Below, piece by piece: positions 32,713 to 40,805 of a DNA stretch of 56,150 nt. A model generated the notes under the pieces. The model saw only the letters and a program-made list of their open reading frames with translations. It did no database searches and was not told the origin of the DNA. Position 1 is the stretch's first letter, and each line of letters starts with the position of its first letter. The translations under genes were made by a program, and so were the position numbers. Origin of the DNA: a virus; IMG/VR virus record IMGVR_UViG_3300037097_000033, positions 1 to 56,150 of that record. One strand, written 5' to 3'.

Positions 32713-33212
32713 TAGAGCGCCGACATTTCGACTTCGCCGGACATGAGCCAGCCCTCCAGGATGGCGGCCCACGCCTCGGCTGCCCCGCTGTCCAAGTCGA
32801 CGATCTTGCGCTGCGGCGGCCACCCGGCCCCGGATGCGTGCAGGCGAAAGCCGCCCGTCTGGTGCCAATGCGCGTACGGCACGGTGGTGCCCGCCTCGAC
32901 CGAGAACGGCGTCAGGATCGAGTAGGAGCCTTCGCCCTCGCTGGTGATCGAAGCCATGAGCACGCCGGTGTCCTGCAGTATCTCGTCGAAGTTCTGGTTG
33001 GTGCGCGCCCAGCTGCCAGTCATGGAGATGGTCGCTTCGGCCAGCGGCAGCCAGCCCGGCCCGTTGGCGTTGAAGCGTTCCTTCTCTATGGCGTGGAAGG
33101 ACTCGATGACGGCGCCGAAGGCCGGCTCCCAGTCGGAGGCCCGGTCGACCATGGCGTCCAGTTGCTTCTGGAGAGCAGCCCCGCCCGCCAGCGGTTCGTA
33201 GCCCGTGCTCAC
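32712..33212 (-). CDS. Virion morphogenesis / tail completion protein (gpS or Mu gpG-like)
   Basis: GTG 33212 overlaps the preceding stop (GTGA); 166 residues. Typical segments are KQLDAMVDRASDWEPAFGAV, ATISMTGSWAR and PYAHWHQTGGFRLHASGAGW then PQRKIVDL, where family members have a His-x2-Gly-Gly loop followed by a Pro-rich strand. Such proteins complete or join tails to heads. The frame extends upstream but that part lies inside the neighbour gene. Confidence 0.65.
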   Translation of the reverse strand: MSTGYEPLAGGAALQKQLDAMVDRASDWEPAFGAVIESFHAIEKERFNANGPGWLPLAEATISMTGSWARTNQNFDEILQDTGVLMASITSEGEGSYSILTPFSVEAGTTVPYAHWHQTGGFRLHASGAGWPPQRKIVDLDSGAAEAWAAILEGWLMSGEVEMSAL

Positions 33213-33889
33213 GAGCGAGCCCAGGCGCTCATGAGCTTGTCGATCTGCTTTTCGATCTCGTCGAAGTTCATTTCCTTGCGGAGCTGGGGCTCCTTGTCGA
33301 GCATCAGCATCTTGGCCGCCTGGTAGCGGCACAGGCGCTGCAAAGACGGAGGGATAGCCACGGTGAAGCCGCCCGAGTAGACGACCTCCATGTTGGTGCC
33401 CTCGGGCGCGAAGGTGCCTAAGCGCATCCGAGCCTCGCCCGTGTCCGGGTAAGGGCCCTCAAGCGATCCCGTGTCGACACTGATGAGCGACCCAAAGGTG
33501 AGGTGCAGGGTTATGGACGTGATGCTGTACGTCCACAATTCGGTGTAGTGCGGAGCAGCCTGGTCGAGCCAGAACTTCCGCACCAGGTTGTCGGACTGGT
33601 AGGCGGCGGCTTGGGACATCCCGAGCGAGCCGTAGATGTCGAGCGGGCTGTCGGTAGAGGCCCCGTACTCGTCGGGGTCGATACCGAACAGGCGGTGTGA
33701 CTCCACCACGTTCGTGAAGGGAGCCAGCCGGCGGTCTACGGCGTCCTCTATGGCAGCCGTGGCTTCGACCATGAGCTGTTCCACGGCCAGCGGGTCCGCA
33801 CCGACGCCCTGCTGGCACAGAGCGGGAAAGAAGCGCTTGAAGTCGGCCGCGCTCGCCAGAGGCGGTGGGACCGTGCTGACGATGGCCAT
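33209..33889 (-). CDS. Head-tail connector protein (gp6-like)
   Basis: A 226-residue protein with ASAADFKRFFPALCQQG at the N-terminus and VEQLMVEATAAIEDAVDRRL next, the helical pattern of gp6/gp15-like connectors. A beta insertion (ITLHLTFGSLISVD) and a helical C-terminus (FDEIEKQIDKLMSAWARS) follow. It probably forms the ring under the portal. Confidence 0.6.
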   Translation of the reverse strand: MAIVSTVPPPLASAADFKRFFPALCQQGVGADPLAVEQLMVEATAAIEDAVDRRLAPFTNVVESHRLFGIDPDEYGASTDSPLDIYGSLGMSQAAAYQSDNLVRKFWLDQAAPHYTELWTYSITSITLHLTFGSLISVDTGSLEGPYPDTGEARMRLGTFAPEGTNMEVVYSGGFTVAIPPSLQRLCRYQAAKMLMLDKEPQLRKEMNFDEIEKQIDKLMSAWARS

Positions 33890-33904
33890 GCCGCCTCCCC
33901 CTGC

Positions 33905-34339
33905 TTACCCTGCGCCCGGTTCGGTGCTCTCGGCGTCCAAGACGGCAACGACTCCGCCGTTGTCGGGCGGCTCGGGGAACACGGTGGACGGCGTGGTGGT
34001 CTCGGTCGGCGCGACGTCGGCAGGCACGGCGGCACCTCTGGAGCGCATCGACCAGGCCGGGACCAGTGGCTCGCTGGCCAGCCCGGGCCCGGCATCCGCT
34101 GTGACGACGCCTTCGTAGATCTCGTCGTCGGGTTCGTCGACCTCGACTACCGGGTGGCCAGTGAACGGCACGACGACCTCGCCGACCTCGACGACCTCAG
34201 TGAATGGCGACGGAGCTGTGCCACCTTGGGGGAAGTTGGCCGGCACGACTTCGGCGAACTCGCCCTGGACCACAGGGGCAGGGTTGTGGGTGGCTTCCTG
34301 AGGGGGCGGGACGTTGCGGGTGACGGGTTCCTGGGTCAT
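33905..34339 (-). CDS. Hypothetical acidic head-region protein
   Basis: ATG 34339 overlaps the preceding stop (ATGA). The 144-residue product is rich in Pro, Val, Glu and Thr with few hydrophobic clusters (VVEVDEPDDEIYEGVV), likely disordered. It could be a head accessory; no family is recognised. Confidence 0.5.
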   Translation of the reverse strand: MTQEPVTRNVPPPQEATHNPAPVVQGEFAEVVPANFPQGGTAPSPFTEVVEVGEVVVPFTGHPVVEVDEPDDEIYEGVVTADAGPGLASEPLVPAWSMRSRGAAVPADVAPTETTTPSTVFPEPPDNGGVVAVLDAESTEPGAG

Positions 34340-34818
34340 CGGTCGGACGAGAGCTCGATGGAGGGACCAGCGAAAACGGGAGAGGGCACCACGAAGGGCC
34401 CGGGCGACCACAGCTCGCCGGTGTACGGCTCGAACTCGCCACCTGTGCCGGTCGGCTCTTCGCCGGCCTTGTCCTCGGCGTAGGTGAACAACCGGAGGCC
34501 GTGGGGTCCCGTCACGTCGCTGACCGGTACCCAGCTCAGGGCGTCGATGGTGCGGGAAGAGCCGACGAAGGCGTACAGGGGCAGCTTGGAGTCAGGGTCG
34601 TACGTCTGCACCAGCACGGGGACGACGGGCGCCACGACGGGCGCAGCGGGCACGGGGATGCCGGCGGCGGCGGTCTTCAGCACCACGGTGGTGGAACTGA
34701 TGCGGGACGCGGCGGCTTCGATGGCGGCGCTGTCCTCAGCCACGATGGCGGCTTGCAGGTCGGCGTCTTGCGCCACCAGGGCGGCCACGGCGGCGTTCAG
34801 GTCAAGGATTGGGGTCAC
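34336..34818 (-). CDS. Possible head decoration or accessory protein
   Basis: A 160-residue protein: N-terminal helix (LNAAVAALVAQDADLQAAIV), an Ala/Pro/Val-rich linker, and a small beta domain (LPLYAFVGSSRTIDALSWVP). The N-terminal helix resembles small phage proteins with a trimerising helix. The head location is by neighbours (capsid upstream). Confidence 0.5.
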   Translation of the reverse strand: MTPILDLNAAVAALVAQDADLQAAIVAEDSAAIEAAASRISSTTVVLKTAAAGIPVPAAPVVAPVVPVLVQTYDPDSKLPLYAFVGSSRTIDALSWVPVSDVTGPHGLRLFTYAEDKAGEEPTGTGGEFEPYTGELWSPGPFVVPSPVFAGPSIELSSDR

Positions 34819-35018
34819 GTGTTTCTCCGTCTGCGAGGGTCGTCACCGACCGGGGGATGGTGGCGCTCGGCCGGCTCGGGCTCGGGCTCGACTACGGCTT
34901 CGCCCACGAACGGGCTACGGGCGACTTTGCCAAGCATCACCGCGGCCTCGGCGTGTTGGCGTGCCACTTCGGCGCGGTCGCTGAACGGGCTGTGGGCGGT
35001 GCCTGAGTTCTGCGGCAT
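34815..35018 (-). CDS. Small hypothetical protein after capsid
   Basis: ATG 35018 follows TAGGAGCACAT. The 67-residue product (FSDRAEVARQHAEAAVMLGK, ending in Arg/Asp-rich sequence) is helical and charged. It is short but has a good ribosome site and overlaps the next gene. Unknown role. Confidence 0.55.
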   Translation of the reverse strand: MPQNSGTAHSPFSDRAEVARQHAEAAVMLGKVARSPFVGEAVVEPEPEPAERHHPPVGDDPRRRRNT

Positions 35019-35094
35019 ATGTGCTCCTAGAGGAAAGGCCCGAGGGCCGGGCGCACGAGGGAGGCGCGCGCCCGGCCGGTCCCGGGGTGGGGAA

Positions 35095-36519
35095 TTAGGC
35101 CGCCAGTGTGACCAGGGCGTTGGTTGCCCGGGCCAGGAAGTACTGGTCCCGGACCGCCAGGCAGTTGTCGTCCACGAAGGCGAACGGCAGGCTGTCCGGG
35201 CTGGACGTGGTCGGGTAGACGTTGACCGTCTGGAACTCCCGGACGTAGGGCCGGATGAGCAGGTCCGGGTCGAGTGGCAGCAGGTACAGGTTCTGCTGGC
35301 CCGTCGCCGGAGGAGCAAACCCGGTGTTGGTGCCCACGTAGGCGGCCGGGTAGGTCGCCGGGACGGTCGAGCCGTTCTGGGGGACCAGGGTCACGCCGGT
35401 GTCCACGATGGAGGTCGTGGGGATCGGGGTGATGTTGTCGCTCTGAAGCCCGACGTTGGCGTCGACGAAACCGAGGAGCGACTCGGTGCCCGTCCCGCCG
35501 GCGGCCGCAGTGCGCCACACCTTGTAATGGGTGGGCGAGAGCGTCTGGCCGAGCGTGGTCACCGACGGAGGTGTGAAGGCCAGGGTGATGAGGTTGACGC
35601 CCACGCCCGCACCCGTTGCCTGGCTGACCTCAGCCGAAGCCAGGATCTCGCCGAAGCGGGCGATGACGGCGCTAACCATGTACTTGTACGTGGTCGAGGC
35701 CGGCATGCCGCCACCCGTCGCCGTCGTGGTGGCCGTTACAGTGCCCATCGTGTTGGAGCGCGGGTTCAGGAAGGAGGACTTCATGATGGGGATGTTGCGG
35801 TAGCTCGCCACGATGAGACCGGGGGCGACCTCGACGTTGGTGAGCGCCCCATGGTCGGCAGCGATAAAGCGCTGCTGGTTGGTGAGGAGCTGGGCGATGC
35901 GAGAATCGACCGTCGAGCTCACCACGAAGGCGTACTTGGTCGAAGCACCGGGGTACTCGGCCGAGTTCGTCTCCACAAGTTCGATCATCTGGTCGAACAG
36001 GCCCAAGTCGAAAGCGGCGTTGGCCCAGGCGATCGTGTTCGGCGCGCCACCCCCCACGATGTTCACGAGGCTGTCCAAGCCGTCCATGTGAGGGTACGGA
36101 CCGTTCAGGGTCGAAGCGGCGTTGCCCCACACGAGGTCCGTCTCGACGTCCCACATGAGGCCCCTACTGGCGCCCTGGATTTCCTTGGCCCGCAGCGACC
36201 CGATCAGGTCAGCGGTCACTGCCTCGGCGTAACCCGTGACACCGCCCACGATCTGGTAGTTCTTCATCGTCACCGGGAACTGGGCGTAGGTGGACGCGCT
36301 GATGGGCCGAGCACCACCGTCGGTGACGGCGCCGCCCGCAGCTACCTGCGTCCGCTGGTTGAAGTTGTAAACAGTCGATCCCCAGCGAACGGACGGGAGC
36401 ACCCGGACCAGGGGGGCGTAACGACGCTGCATCTCGTGGACGACAGGGTCGATCTGCTTCTGGACCAGGGCACTCGCGCCGGTGGCGCTGAGGATGGCTT
36501 CGGAGAGTGCTGTAGCCAT
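35095..36519 (-). CDS. Major capsid protein
   Basis: A 474-residue protein; ATG 36519 is preceded by AAAGGAC. The N-terminal half follows the HK97-like capsid pattern: VVHEMQRRYAPLVRVLPSVR, IVGGVTGYAEAVTADLIGSL, TKYAFVVSSTVDSRIAQLLT and LIVASYRNIPIMKSSFLNPR. A Gly/Thr-rich Ig-like insertion of about 130 residues (TYKYMVSAVIARFGEIL to VDTGVTLVPQ) is followed by LYLLPLDPDLLIRPYVREF and a final strand. The terminator just upstream suggests that capsid has separate transcript control. Confidence 0.85.
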   Translation of the reverse strand: MATALSEAILSATGASALVQKQIDPVVHEMQRRYAPLVRVLPSVRWGSTVYNFNQRTQVAAGGAVTDGGARPISASTYAQFPVTMKNYQIVGGVTGYAEAVTADLIGSLRAKEIQGASRGLMWDVETDLVWGNAASTLNGPYPHMDGLDSLVNIVGGGAPNTIAWANAAFDLGLFDQMIELVETNSAEYPGASTKYAFVVSSTVDSRIAQLLTNQQRFIAADHGALTNVEVAPGLIVASYRNIPIMKSSFLNPRSNTMGTVTATTTATGGGMPASTTYKYMVSAVIARFGEILASAEVSQATGAGVGVNLITLAFTPPSVTTLGQTLSPTHYKVWRTAAAGGTGTESLLGFVDANVGLQSDNITPIPTTSIVDTGVTLVPQNGSTVPATYPAAYVGTNTGFAPPATGQQNLYLLPLDPDLLIRPYVREFQTVNVYPTTSSPDSLPFAFVDDNCLAVRDQYFLARATNALVTLAA

Positions 36520-36565
36520 CGTTTTGTCCTTTCTGGACGGGGAGTTGAGAGGGGAGCCGAGCGCG

Positions 36566-36604
36566 AAAAAGCCCCGGACCGTCAAAACAGGCACGGGGCT
36601 TTTA
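36566..36604 (-). terminator. Intrinsic terminator/attenuator before the capsid gene
   Basis: A perfect 10-bp stem AAAAGCCCCG/CGGGGCTTTT (36567-36576 and 36594-36603) with a 17-nt loop and T-runs in both directions. It lies between the protease/scaffold gene and the capsid gene, so it may reduce read-through or protect a processed capsid mRNA. Confidence 0.75.
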
Positions 36605-36615
36605 GAGCGGGCTGG

Positions 36616-38334
36616 CTAGGCCATTTGTGGCAGGAGCGGGTCGAAGGTGTCGAGGATCGCCTTGTTGAAGTCCTCGTCGGACATCTCGGCCAGCTTCTTA
36701 GGGTCGCTCTCGACCTTGGACTCACCTATCGCGCGCGCCTGGGCGACCAAACCGCGCCGGGTGATGCCGCCAGAGCGGCGGACTTCCTCGATGACCTCTT
36801 CGCGCACCTTGGTGGTGGTGGCTTCGACGATCGACTCGCCGAAGGTCTTGAGGTCGGCCAACGTGACCGGCTTGGCCGCGGCAGCCGCATCGGCTTCGGC
36901 GACGACGCGCCGGGCCTTGGCGAGCTCGTCCTCGACCACGGGGGCGGGCTTGGCTGTCAGCATCTCGGCCAGCAGTTCGATAGGGGTCTTGGCTGCGGGT
37001 GCGGTCTCAGTGACCGGAGCGGGAGTGAGTAGAACGCGCAGTTCCTCGGTGGTGTACTCGGTCTTGGTAGCGTCCAGGGTCGCCGCCTGCTCGGGAGTGA
37101 GCAGCGCCTTGACTTGGTCCGCGCTGTGGACAGGCATAGATGCCCCTTTCGGTTGGCCGACGCTTTCGGCGCCGGGGACTGGTTGCCCGCACTGCGGGCA
37201 GAACATTGCGGGAGAAGCGAAGGAGGCGCCGCACGAGGGGCAATCCTCCATGTCGTCGTCGTCGGCCTCGTCGCCCGGCTTGATGTCGATGTCACCGTCG
37301 TTGTCGGGGTCGAGCGCCAGCAGGCCGGCCAGAGCGGCGCGGGCGATGCGGGTAGCCACCTTGGCGAGGTTTGCGGGCTCGTCGGTGTAGCCGCTGACGC
37401 TGATGCTTCCTTGCCCGTTGTCGAGGCTGGTGGAGGCGTACGCTTCGATCACGTCGACGAACTCGGCACCCAGACGGCCGAGGGTTTCGTCCAGGTCGAC
37501 GGACTCTTTGGCCACGTCGATGCCGAACCGCTTGCATGCCGCCTTGATCTTGGACTTGATGCGGGCGAGTTGCGCGCTCGAGTACTTGGCAGCGTTGCCG
37601 CCCTTGTTGATGTACGACCAGGCGGACCGGGCGTGCCCCTTGGTGTCCAGGGGATAGCGCTTGACCTTGTCCTTCTGGTAGCCAGGATCGGCGTAGTTGC
37701 TGCCCGGCGTGAGCGCGCGCTCGTCGACACAGGCCGTGCACAGCCCGTCCGCCATCGGGTGGGCGATCTCGGCTTCGAGCAGAGCCAGCACGGACGGCCG
37801 CTCCTCTTCCAGGCTCACGTCGAGGTCGTCGACGGACTCGGTGACCGTGCCCGCCGGGAGCGATTCGCCCAGCTTGCCGGCGTCGATCTGCGCGCTGCCC
37901 ACGCCCGGCCGGTGCGTGAAGTCGATGCCGGTGACGTCGAGGTCGGGGGCCGTTTCGTTGCCCTGGTCGTCCTTGGTCACGTCGCCGACCCACTGGCCGA
38001 AGATGGAGACCGTCTTCAGTGCCGCTTTGCCGTCCTTGTCCGGCACGGCCATGGCGGCGATGTCCCGGCCCGCGTCGGTGGGCAGGATGTCGGCCTCGAA
38101 GCGACCGGCGCCAGCGTCGTTCTGGTAGACCTTGGTCACGTTCGCCGCGGTGGCCCGGGTGTCGCCTTCAGCATGGGCCTTGTGCGAGGTATGCATCGGG
38201 ATGGCCGCGCCACTCGCCAGGCGCGCGTTCATGCGCTTGACAGCGTGGCCGATGTTCTCCCGGTCGTAGCGCCGGTGGTTCCGGCTGACGCCGGGTGCCA
38301 GGAAGGTGCCCTTGAGCGTGCCGATTCGAGCCAT
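36616..38334 (-). CDS. Capsid maturation protease fused to scaffold
   Basis: ATG 38334 follows GAAAGGGGCCCC; 572 residues. The N-terminal domain (GTFLAPGVSRNHRRYDRENI, AIPMHTSHKAHAEGDTRATA, MAVPDKDGKAALKTVSIFGQ) fits phage prohead proteases of the U35/S78-like type, with conserved His and Ser. The middle has a zinc ribbon (CPSCGASFASPAMFCPQCG) and a region with KGHARSAWSYINKGGNAAKY, resembling DUF6582-type capsid-protease linkers. The C-terminal 150 residues are helical and acidic (scaffold). The exact catalytic residues are not assigned. Confidence 0.75.
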   Translation of the reverse strand: MARIGTLKGTFLAPGVSRNHRRYDRENIGHAVKRMNARLASGAAIPMHTSHKAHAEGDTRATAANVTKVYQNDAGAGRFEADILPTDAGRDIAAMAVPDKDGKAALKTVSIFGQWVGDVTKDDQGNETAPDLDVTGIDFTHRPGVGSAQIDAGKLGESLPAGTVTESVDDLDVSLEEERPSVLALLEAEIAHPMADGLCTACVDERALTPGSNYADPGYQKDKVKRYPLDTKGHARSAWSYINKGGNAAKYSSAQLARIKSKIKAACKRFGIDVAKESVDLDETLGRLGAEFVDVIEAYASTSLDNGQGSISVSGYTDEPANLAKVATRIARAALAGLLALDPDNDGDIDIKPGDEADDDDMEDCPSCGASFASPAMFCPQCGQPVPGAESVGQPKGASMPVHSADQVKALLTPEQAATLDATKTEYTTEELRVLLTPAPVTETAPAAKTPIELLAEMLTAKPAPVVEDELAKARRVVAEADAAAAAKPVTLADLKTFGESIVEATTTKVREEVIEEVRRSGGITRRGLVAQARAIGESKVESDPKKLAEMSDEDFNKAILDTFDPLLPQMA

Positions 38335-38348
38335 GGGGCCCCTTTCGT

Positions 38349-40046
38349 TCAGATCGTGCCCGCCGGAGCAATCGAACACCGACAGTTGTGGACTAAAATG
38401 CCACTAGCGATGTACCAACCCGTCTCGGTGTGGAGGTTGTAAACGTGCCCGCTAAATGGAAGCCGCCGGACAGCGACGATTGGATCGAGGACTACCGCGC
38501 CGGCAAGTCCGTCAAACAACTGGCTGACGAGTTCGGGATCGCCCGCAATGCCGTGACTAGAACTCTCACCGAGAGGGGCGTCATCGTTCGAGACAACGCC
38601 ACTGCCAACCGGCTCATGCAGGCGGATAGGTCGCCGGAGCAACGAGCCTTGTGGACGCAAGCCGCCCACGACGCTGCCCGAGGACGGGTCAACACCTTCG
38701 AGGAGAAGTGTCTCGGTGCTCTCACTCGACAACGCACGCTCGGTATCCGTATGAGCCCGAGCGAGCAGCTCTTTGCTGGATGGCTTAGGGACCGAGGGAT
38801 CGACACGGTCCCGCAACTCGCCATCGGCCCATACAACGTGGACTTGGCTGCCGACCCCGTCGCCGTGGAAATCTTCGGAGGTGGTTGGCACGGTTATGGC
38901 GCTCACGCCGCACGTTCCGCTGAGCGTTTTCGCTACATTCTCGATGAAGGCTGGGCCGTGATAGTGGTATGGAGTGCGGTCCTCTATCGCATCTCTGCCC
39001 AGGCAGCGGACGAGGTTGTCGCCTTCGTGGAGCAAGCCCGCCGCGACCCAACCCTGCGGGGTGAGTACCGGATGATTAGGGGTAACGGTCACTTCGTTGC
39101 CAGCGGCCGTGAGAATCTCGACCACCTCACCCGAGTACCACCGGGCGGTTGAGCCAAGCACCCGCGGGGTGATGACCAGCGTGCCAGCCGGGAAGCAGTT
39201 GAAGTGTTGGGGGCAGCCCGGCAGGTCACTGAGCGAGTACGTGCCCTCTAGCGGCTCGCACTCGCCGCAGGCCCCCGGCTGTGTGATGTAGTCGAACATC
39301 TCGACGCCGGCGGAGACGAGCTGAGCCAGCTGCGCCCGCTTCATCGCCGTGTTTATGGCCTCGTCGATGTAGCCCTGCGCACCGGCGCCCTTGTCGATGA
39401 CCTCGTTTACCGCCTTGACCAGTTCCTCGCTGCCGAAGTTGTGGGCGATGCCGTCGGCGATCACCCGGCCCATGTCCCCGGCGAGGCCCAAGAGCTGGTC
39501 TGCTATCCACTCGGGCGCTTCGGAGCCGTAGCTGTCGAGCGTGCGGAGCTGGGCCAGCGTGTCGCGGTAGAGCTGGTCGAGGTCGACGGGCACGTCCAGG
39601 CGTCCGCTGTCGGCCAGTAGCGCCGTCGCTTGGGTCACGCCCTCCGCTGCCGCTTCTGCCTCGGCCAGCGAGACGAGCTCGGTCCAGTCCTTCTCGGTCG
39701 ACGGATTGGCCCGTAACCAACTGCGCAGCCAGAGCAGGGCGAGCGCCTTGGCCGTGTCCCGCCGCAATGTGTAGAGGGCGCTGCGGGGCGTCTCCGCCCC
39801 CATATCGTCGCTTGAGGCTGAGAACGGGCCGATACCCGAGGCGTGGAACTGGGCCGCCGCAGCGGACACTACGGTGGCCGTGGGGAACGTCTTGGCTATC
39901 GACCTCGGGACGGGCTTGATCTTGCGGGCCCATCGCTTGCTCAGGCGCTCCCGGCGCTCGGCCAGGGTGGCCAGCACGCCCTCGTAGCGCTCCACCTCGG
40001 CCACGGCGATGCCGTAGCGGCTGGCGATCTCCTCCGCCAGGGTCAC
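38349..40046 (-). CDS. MuF-type minor head protein interrupted by an intein
   Basis: The protein is a MuF-like minor capsid protein, usually injected with DNA and needed for head assembly. The N-extein (283 residues) is helical and ends ITQPGACGECEPLEGTYSL then LPGCPQHFN; the C-extein is CRCSIAPAGTI. Joined, CPQHFNCRCS is the MuF signature. A 271-residue intein splits it. A rightward gene is encoded on the other strand within the intein. The N-terminal start overlaps the next upstream gene. Confidence 0.85.
   Translation of the reverse strand: MTLAEEIASRYGIAVAEVERYEGVLATLAERRERLSKRWARKIKPVPRSIAKTFPTATVVSAAAAQFHASGIGPFSASSDDMGAETPRSALYTLRRDTAKALALLWLRSWLRANPSTEKDWTELVSLAEAEAAAEGVTQATALLADSGRLDVPVDLDQLYRDTLAQLRTLDSYGSEAPEWIADQLLGLAGDMGRVIADGIAHNFGSEELVKAVNEVIDKGAGAQGYIDEAINTAMKRAQLAQLVSAGVEMFDYITQPGACGECEPLEGTYSLSDLPGCPQHFNCFPAGTLVITPRVLGSTARWYSGEVVEILTAAGNEVTVTPNHPVLTPQGWVAAGLLHEGDNLVRCLGRDAIEDRTPYHYHGPAFIENVAKTLSGTCGVSAITVPTTSEDFHGDGVGSQVHVVWADGELRDRVDPSVPKPSSKELLARAHTDTERALSSESTETLLLEGVDPSSGSVVGGLRPQGSLLRRPIRLHEPVGSGVVSNDDAPLGESSSHGIAGDPELVSQLFDGLAGAVVLDPIVAVRRLPFSGHVYNLHTETGWYIASGILVHNCRCSIAPAGTI
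38385..39197 (-). mobile_element. Intein in the MuF protein, with an antisense gene inside
   Basis: A 271-residue intein beginning CFPAGTLVITPRVLGSTARW, with block B TPNHPVLTPQGWV, and ending SGHVYNLHTETGWYIASGI LVHN followed by Cys +1. The canonical penultimate His and terminal Asn are present, so splicing looks competent. Between the splicing blocks is a ~160-residue stretch (PTTSEDFHGDGVGSQVHVVW) with no LAGLIDADG; read on the opposite strand this stretch encodes a Vsr/DUF559-like endonuclease (38445-39152). Confidence 0.9.
38445..39152 (+). CDS. HTH plus Vsr/DUF559-like endonuclease antisense to the intein
   Basis: GTG 38445 is preceded by GGAGG with eight bases between, a strong ribosome site. 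The 235-residue product has an HTH (about 21-45: KSVKQLADEFGIARNAVTRT) and a Vsr-like nuclease domain: SPSEQLFAGWLRDRGI (Glu107), GPYNVDLAADPVAVEIFGG (Asp133, Glu142) and GWHGYGAHAARSAERFRYIL (His149, His154), then GWAVIVVW. This is the EDxHD/DUF559 pattern seen in homing and repair nucleases. The whole gene lies inside the intein on the other strand. It likely serves as the homing enzyme; that is inference. Confidence 0.85.
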   Translation: MPAKWKPPDSDDWIEDYRAGKSVKQLADEFGIARNAVTRTLTERGVIVRDNATANRLMQADRSPEQRALWTQAAHDAARGRVNTFEEKCLGALTRQRTLGIRMSPSEQLFAGWLRDRGIDTVPQLAIGPYNVDLAADPVAVEIFGGGWHGYGAHAARSAERFRYILDEGWAVIVVWSAVLYRISAQAADEVVAFVEQARRDPTLRGEYRMIRGNGHFVASGRENLDHLTRVPPGG

Positions 40047-40294
40047 GACGGCTTGAGCCGCTTGGTGCCGCTCCAGTCCCGCAGCGCTACCTTGTGGACC
40101 TTGACGGGGGCGATGCGGGCAGCGAAGCGCGAGCCGGGCGGCGTCGGCACCGGGTTGATGCGCTTCTGGAAGTGGGCGGGCTCGCCGGACAGGGGCAGCT
40201 TGTGGACCGGAGCGGTCAGGCTCTTCGCCGCGGCCAGTCCCGACTTCGGCGGCTTGAGCGGCTTCTTTCGAGACTGACGCTTAGCCGTTGCCAC
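40043..40294 (-). CDS. Small basic protein upstream of MuF
   Basis: An 83-residue, Lys/Arg/Pro-rich protein (MATAKRQSRKKPLKPPKS). It overlaps MuF by 4 bp and the next upstream gene by 14 bp. It may bind DNA or a virion protein. No family is recognised. Confidence 0.55.
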   Translation of the reverse strand: MATAKRQSRKKPLKPPKSGLAAAKSLTAPVHKLPLSGEPAHFQKRINPVPTPPGSRFAARIAPVKVHKVALRDWSGTKRLKPS

Positions 40295-40472
40295 TGGCAG
40301 GCTCGGTGGGCTGCATCAGGCCGGGGCCAGCGAAGGCGCCGACGGACATGAAGTGGTCCCAGACTTCGACCGGGTCGACCTGGCTGTCCAGTTCAAGCGA
40401 TTCAGTCTCCTGGGCTCGGAGTACGCCCTGGTCGTCCAGGATGTCTCGAATCACAGAAATGGTGTGTTTCAT
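40281..40472 (-). CDS. Hypothetical acidic protein, 63 residues
   Basis: ATG 40472 (GGAGCACGAC upstream) opens MKHTISVIRDILDDQGVLRA, followed by an acidic segment and VWDHFMSVGAFAGPGLM. It ends inside the next gene. Function unknown. Confidence 0.55.
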   Translation of the reverse strand: MKHTISVIRDILDDQGVLRAQETESLELDSQVDPVEVWDHFMSVGAFAGPGLMQPTEPASGNG

Positions 40473-40487
40473 GTCGTGCTCCTCGTG

Positions 40488-40611
40488 CTAGGAGTTGCCG
40501 TGTAGGTCCTGGGGGACCTCGTACTTACCGCCGGGCATCAAGGCTGCGACCCGCTTGTCGGGTTCGTGGACGCCCCCCTGTGGGGCCGGGGGGACCGGCG
40601 GGGCCTGGCAC
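40488..40611 (-). pseudogene. Collagen-like short gene split at a G6 run
   Basis: GTG 40611 follows GGAGGAGGAAT and opens VPGPAGPPGPTGG, collagen-like, then enters a G6 run (C6 at 40573-40578 on the plus strand). In its own frame it stops soon after; with a -1 shift at the G6 run it reads VHEPDKRVAALMPGGKYEVP then QDLHGNS to a stop at 40488. This may be a real programmed shift, a sequencing indel or coincidence. No other gene is seen from 40488 to 40688. Confidence 0.3.
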
Positions 40612-40688
40612 TTCGACTATTCCTCCTCCACCACCAGCGCCCCACGAGAAAATCCCGGGGGGGACGAGGGACGGCGTTTGAGTGGCCA

Positions 40689-40805
40689 CTACGCCGACTC
40701 GCAGTCTTGTCGGTCATGGCGTTCCTGGTCATTTATTCCTTGGCCGCAGCGCTCGCAGGTCATAGGTGGAACAGCCCTGCCGGGCATCGCTAGTAGGACT
40801 GTCAT
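40689..40805 (-). CDS. Zinc-finger peptide, 38 residues
   Basis: ATG 40805 overlaps the stop of the upstream gene (ATGA). The peptide has MTCERCGQGINDQERHDRQD then CESA, that is C-x2-C with H and C further on, a plausible zinc finger. Small zinc fingers like this occur in phage virion regions. Support is the overlap and motif. Confidence 0.5.
   Translation of the reverse strand: MTVLLAMPGRAVPPMTCERCGQGINDQERHDRQDCESA

Noticed and set aside
34501-37032. 843-residue plus-strand open frame over the capsid genes
   Set aside because: It is Gly/Arg/His-rich shadow sequence opposite the capsid and protease genes, whose minus-strand reading has clear motifs.
37114-38442. 442-residue plus-strand open frame across the protease gene
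   Set aside because: Antisense to a gene with a protease/scaffold pattern and good start; composition is typical of a high-GC shadow.
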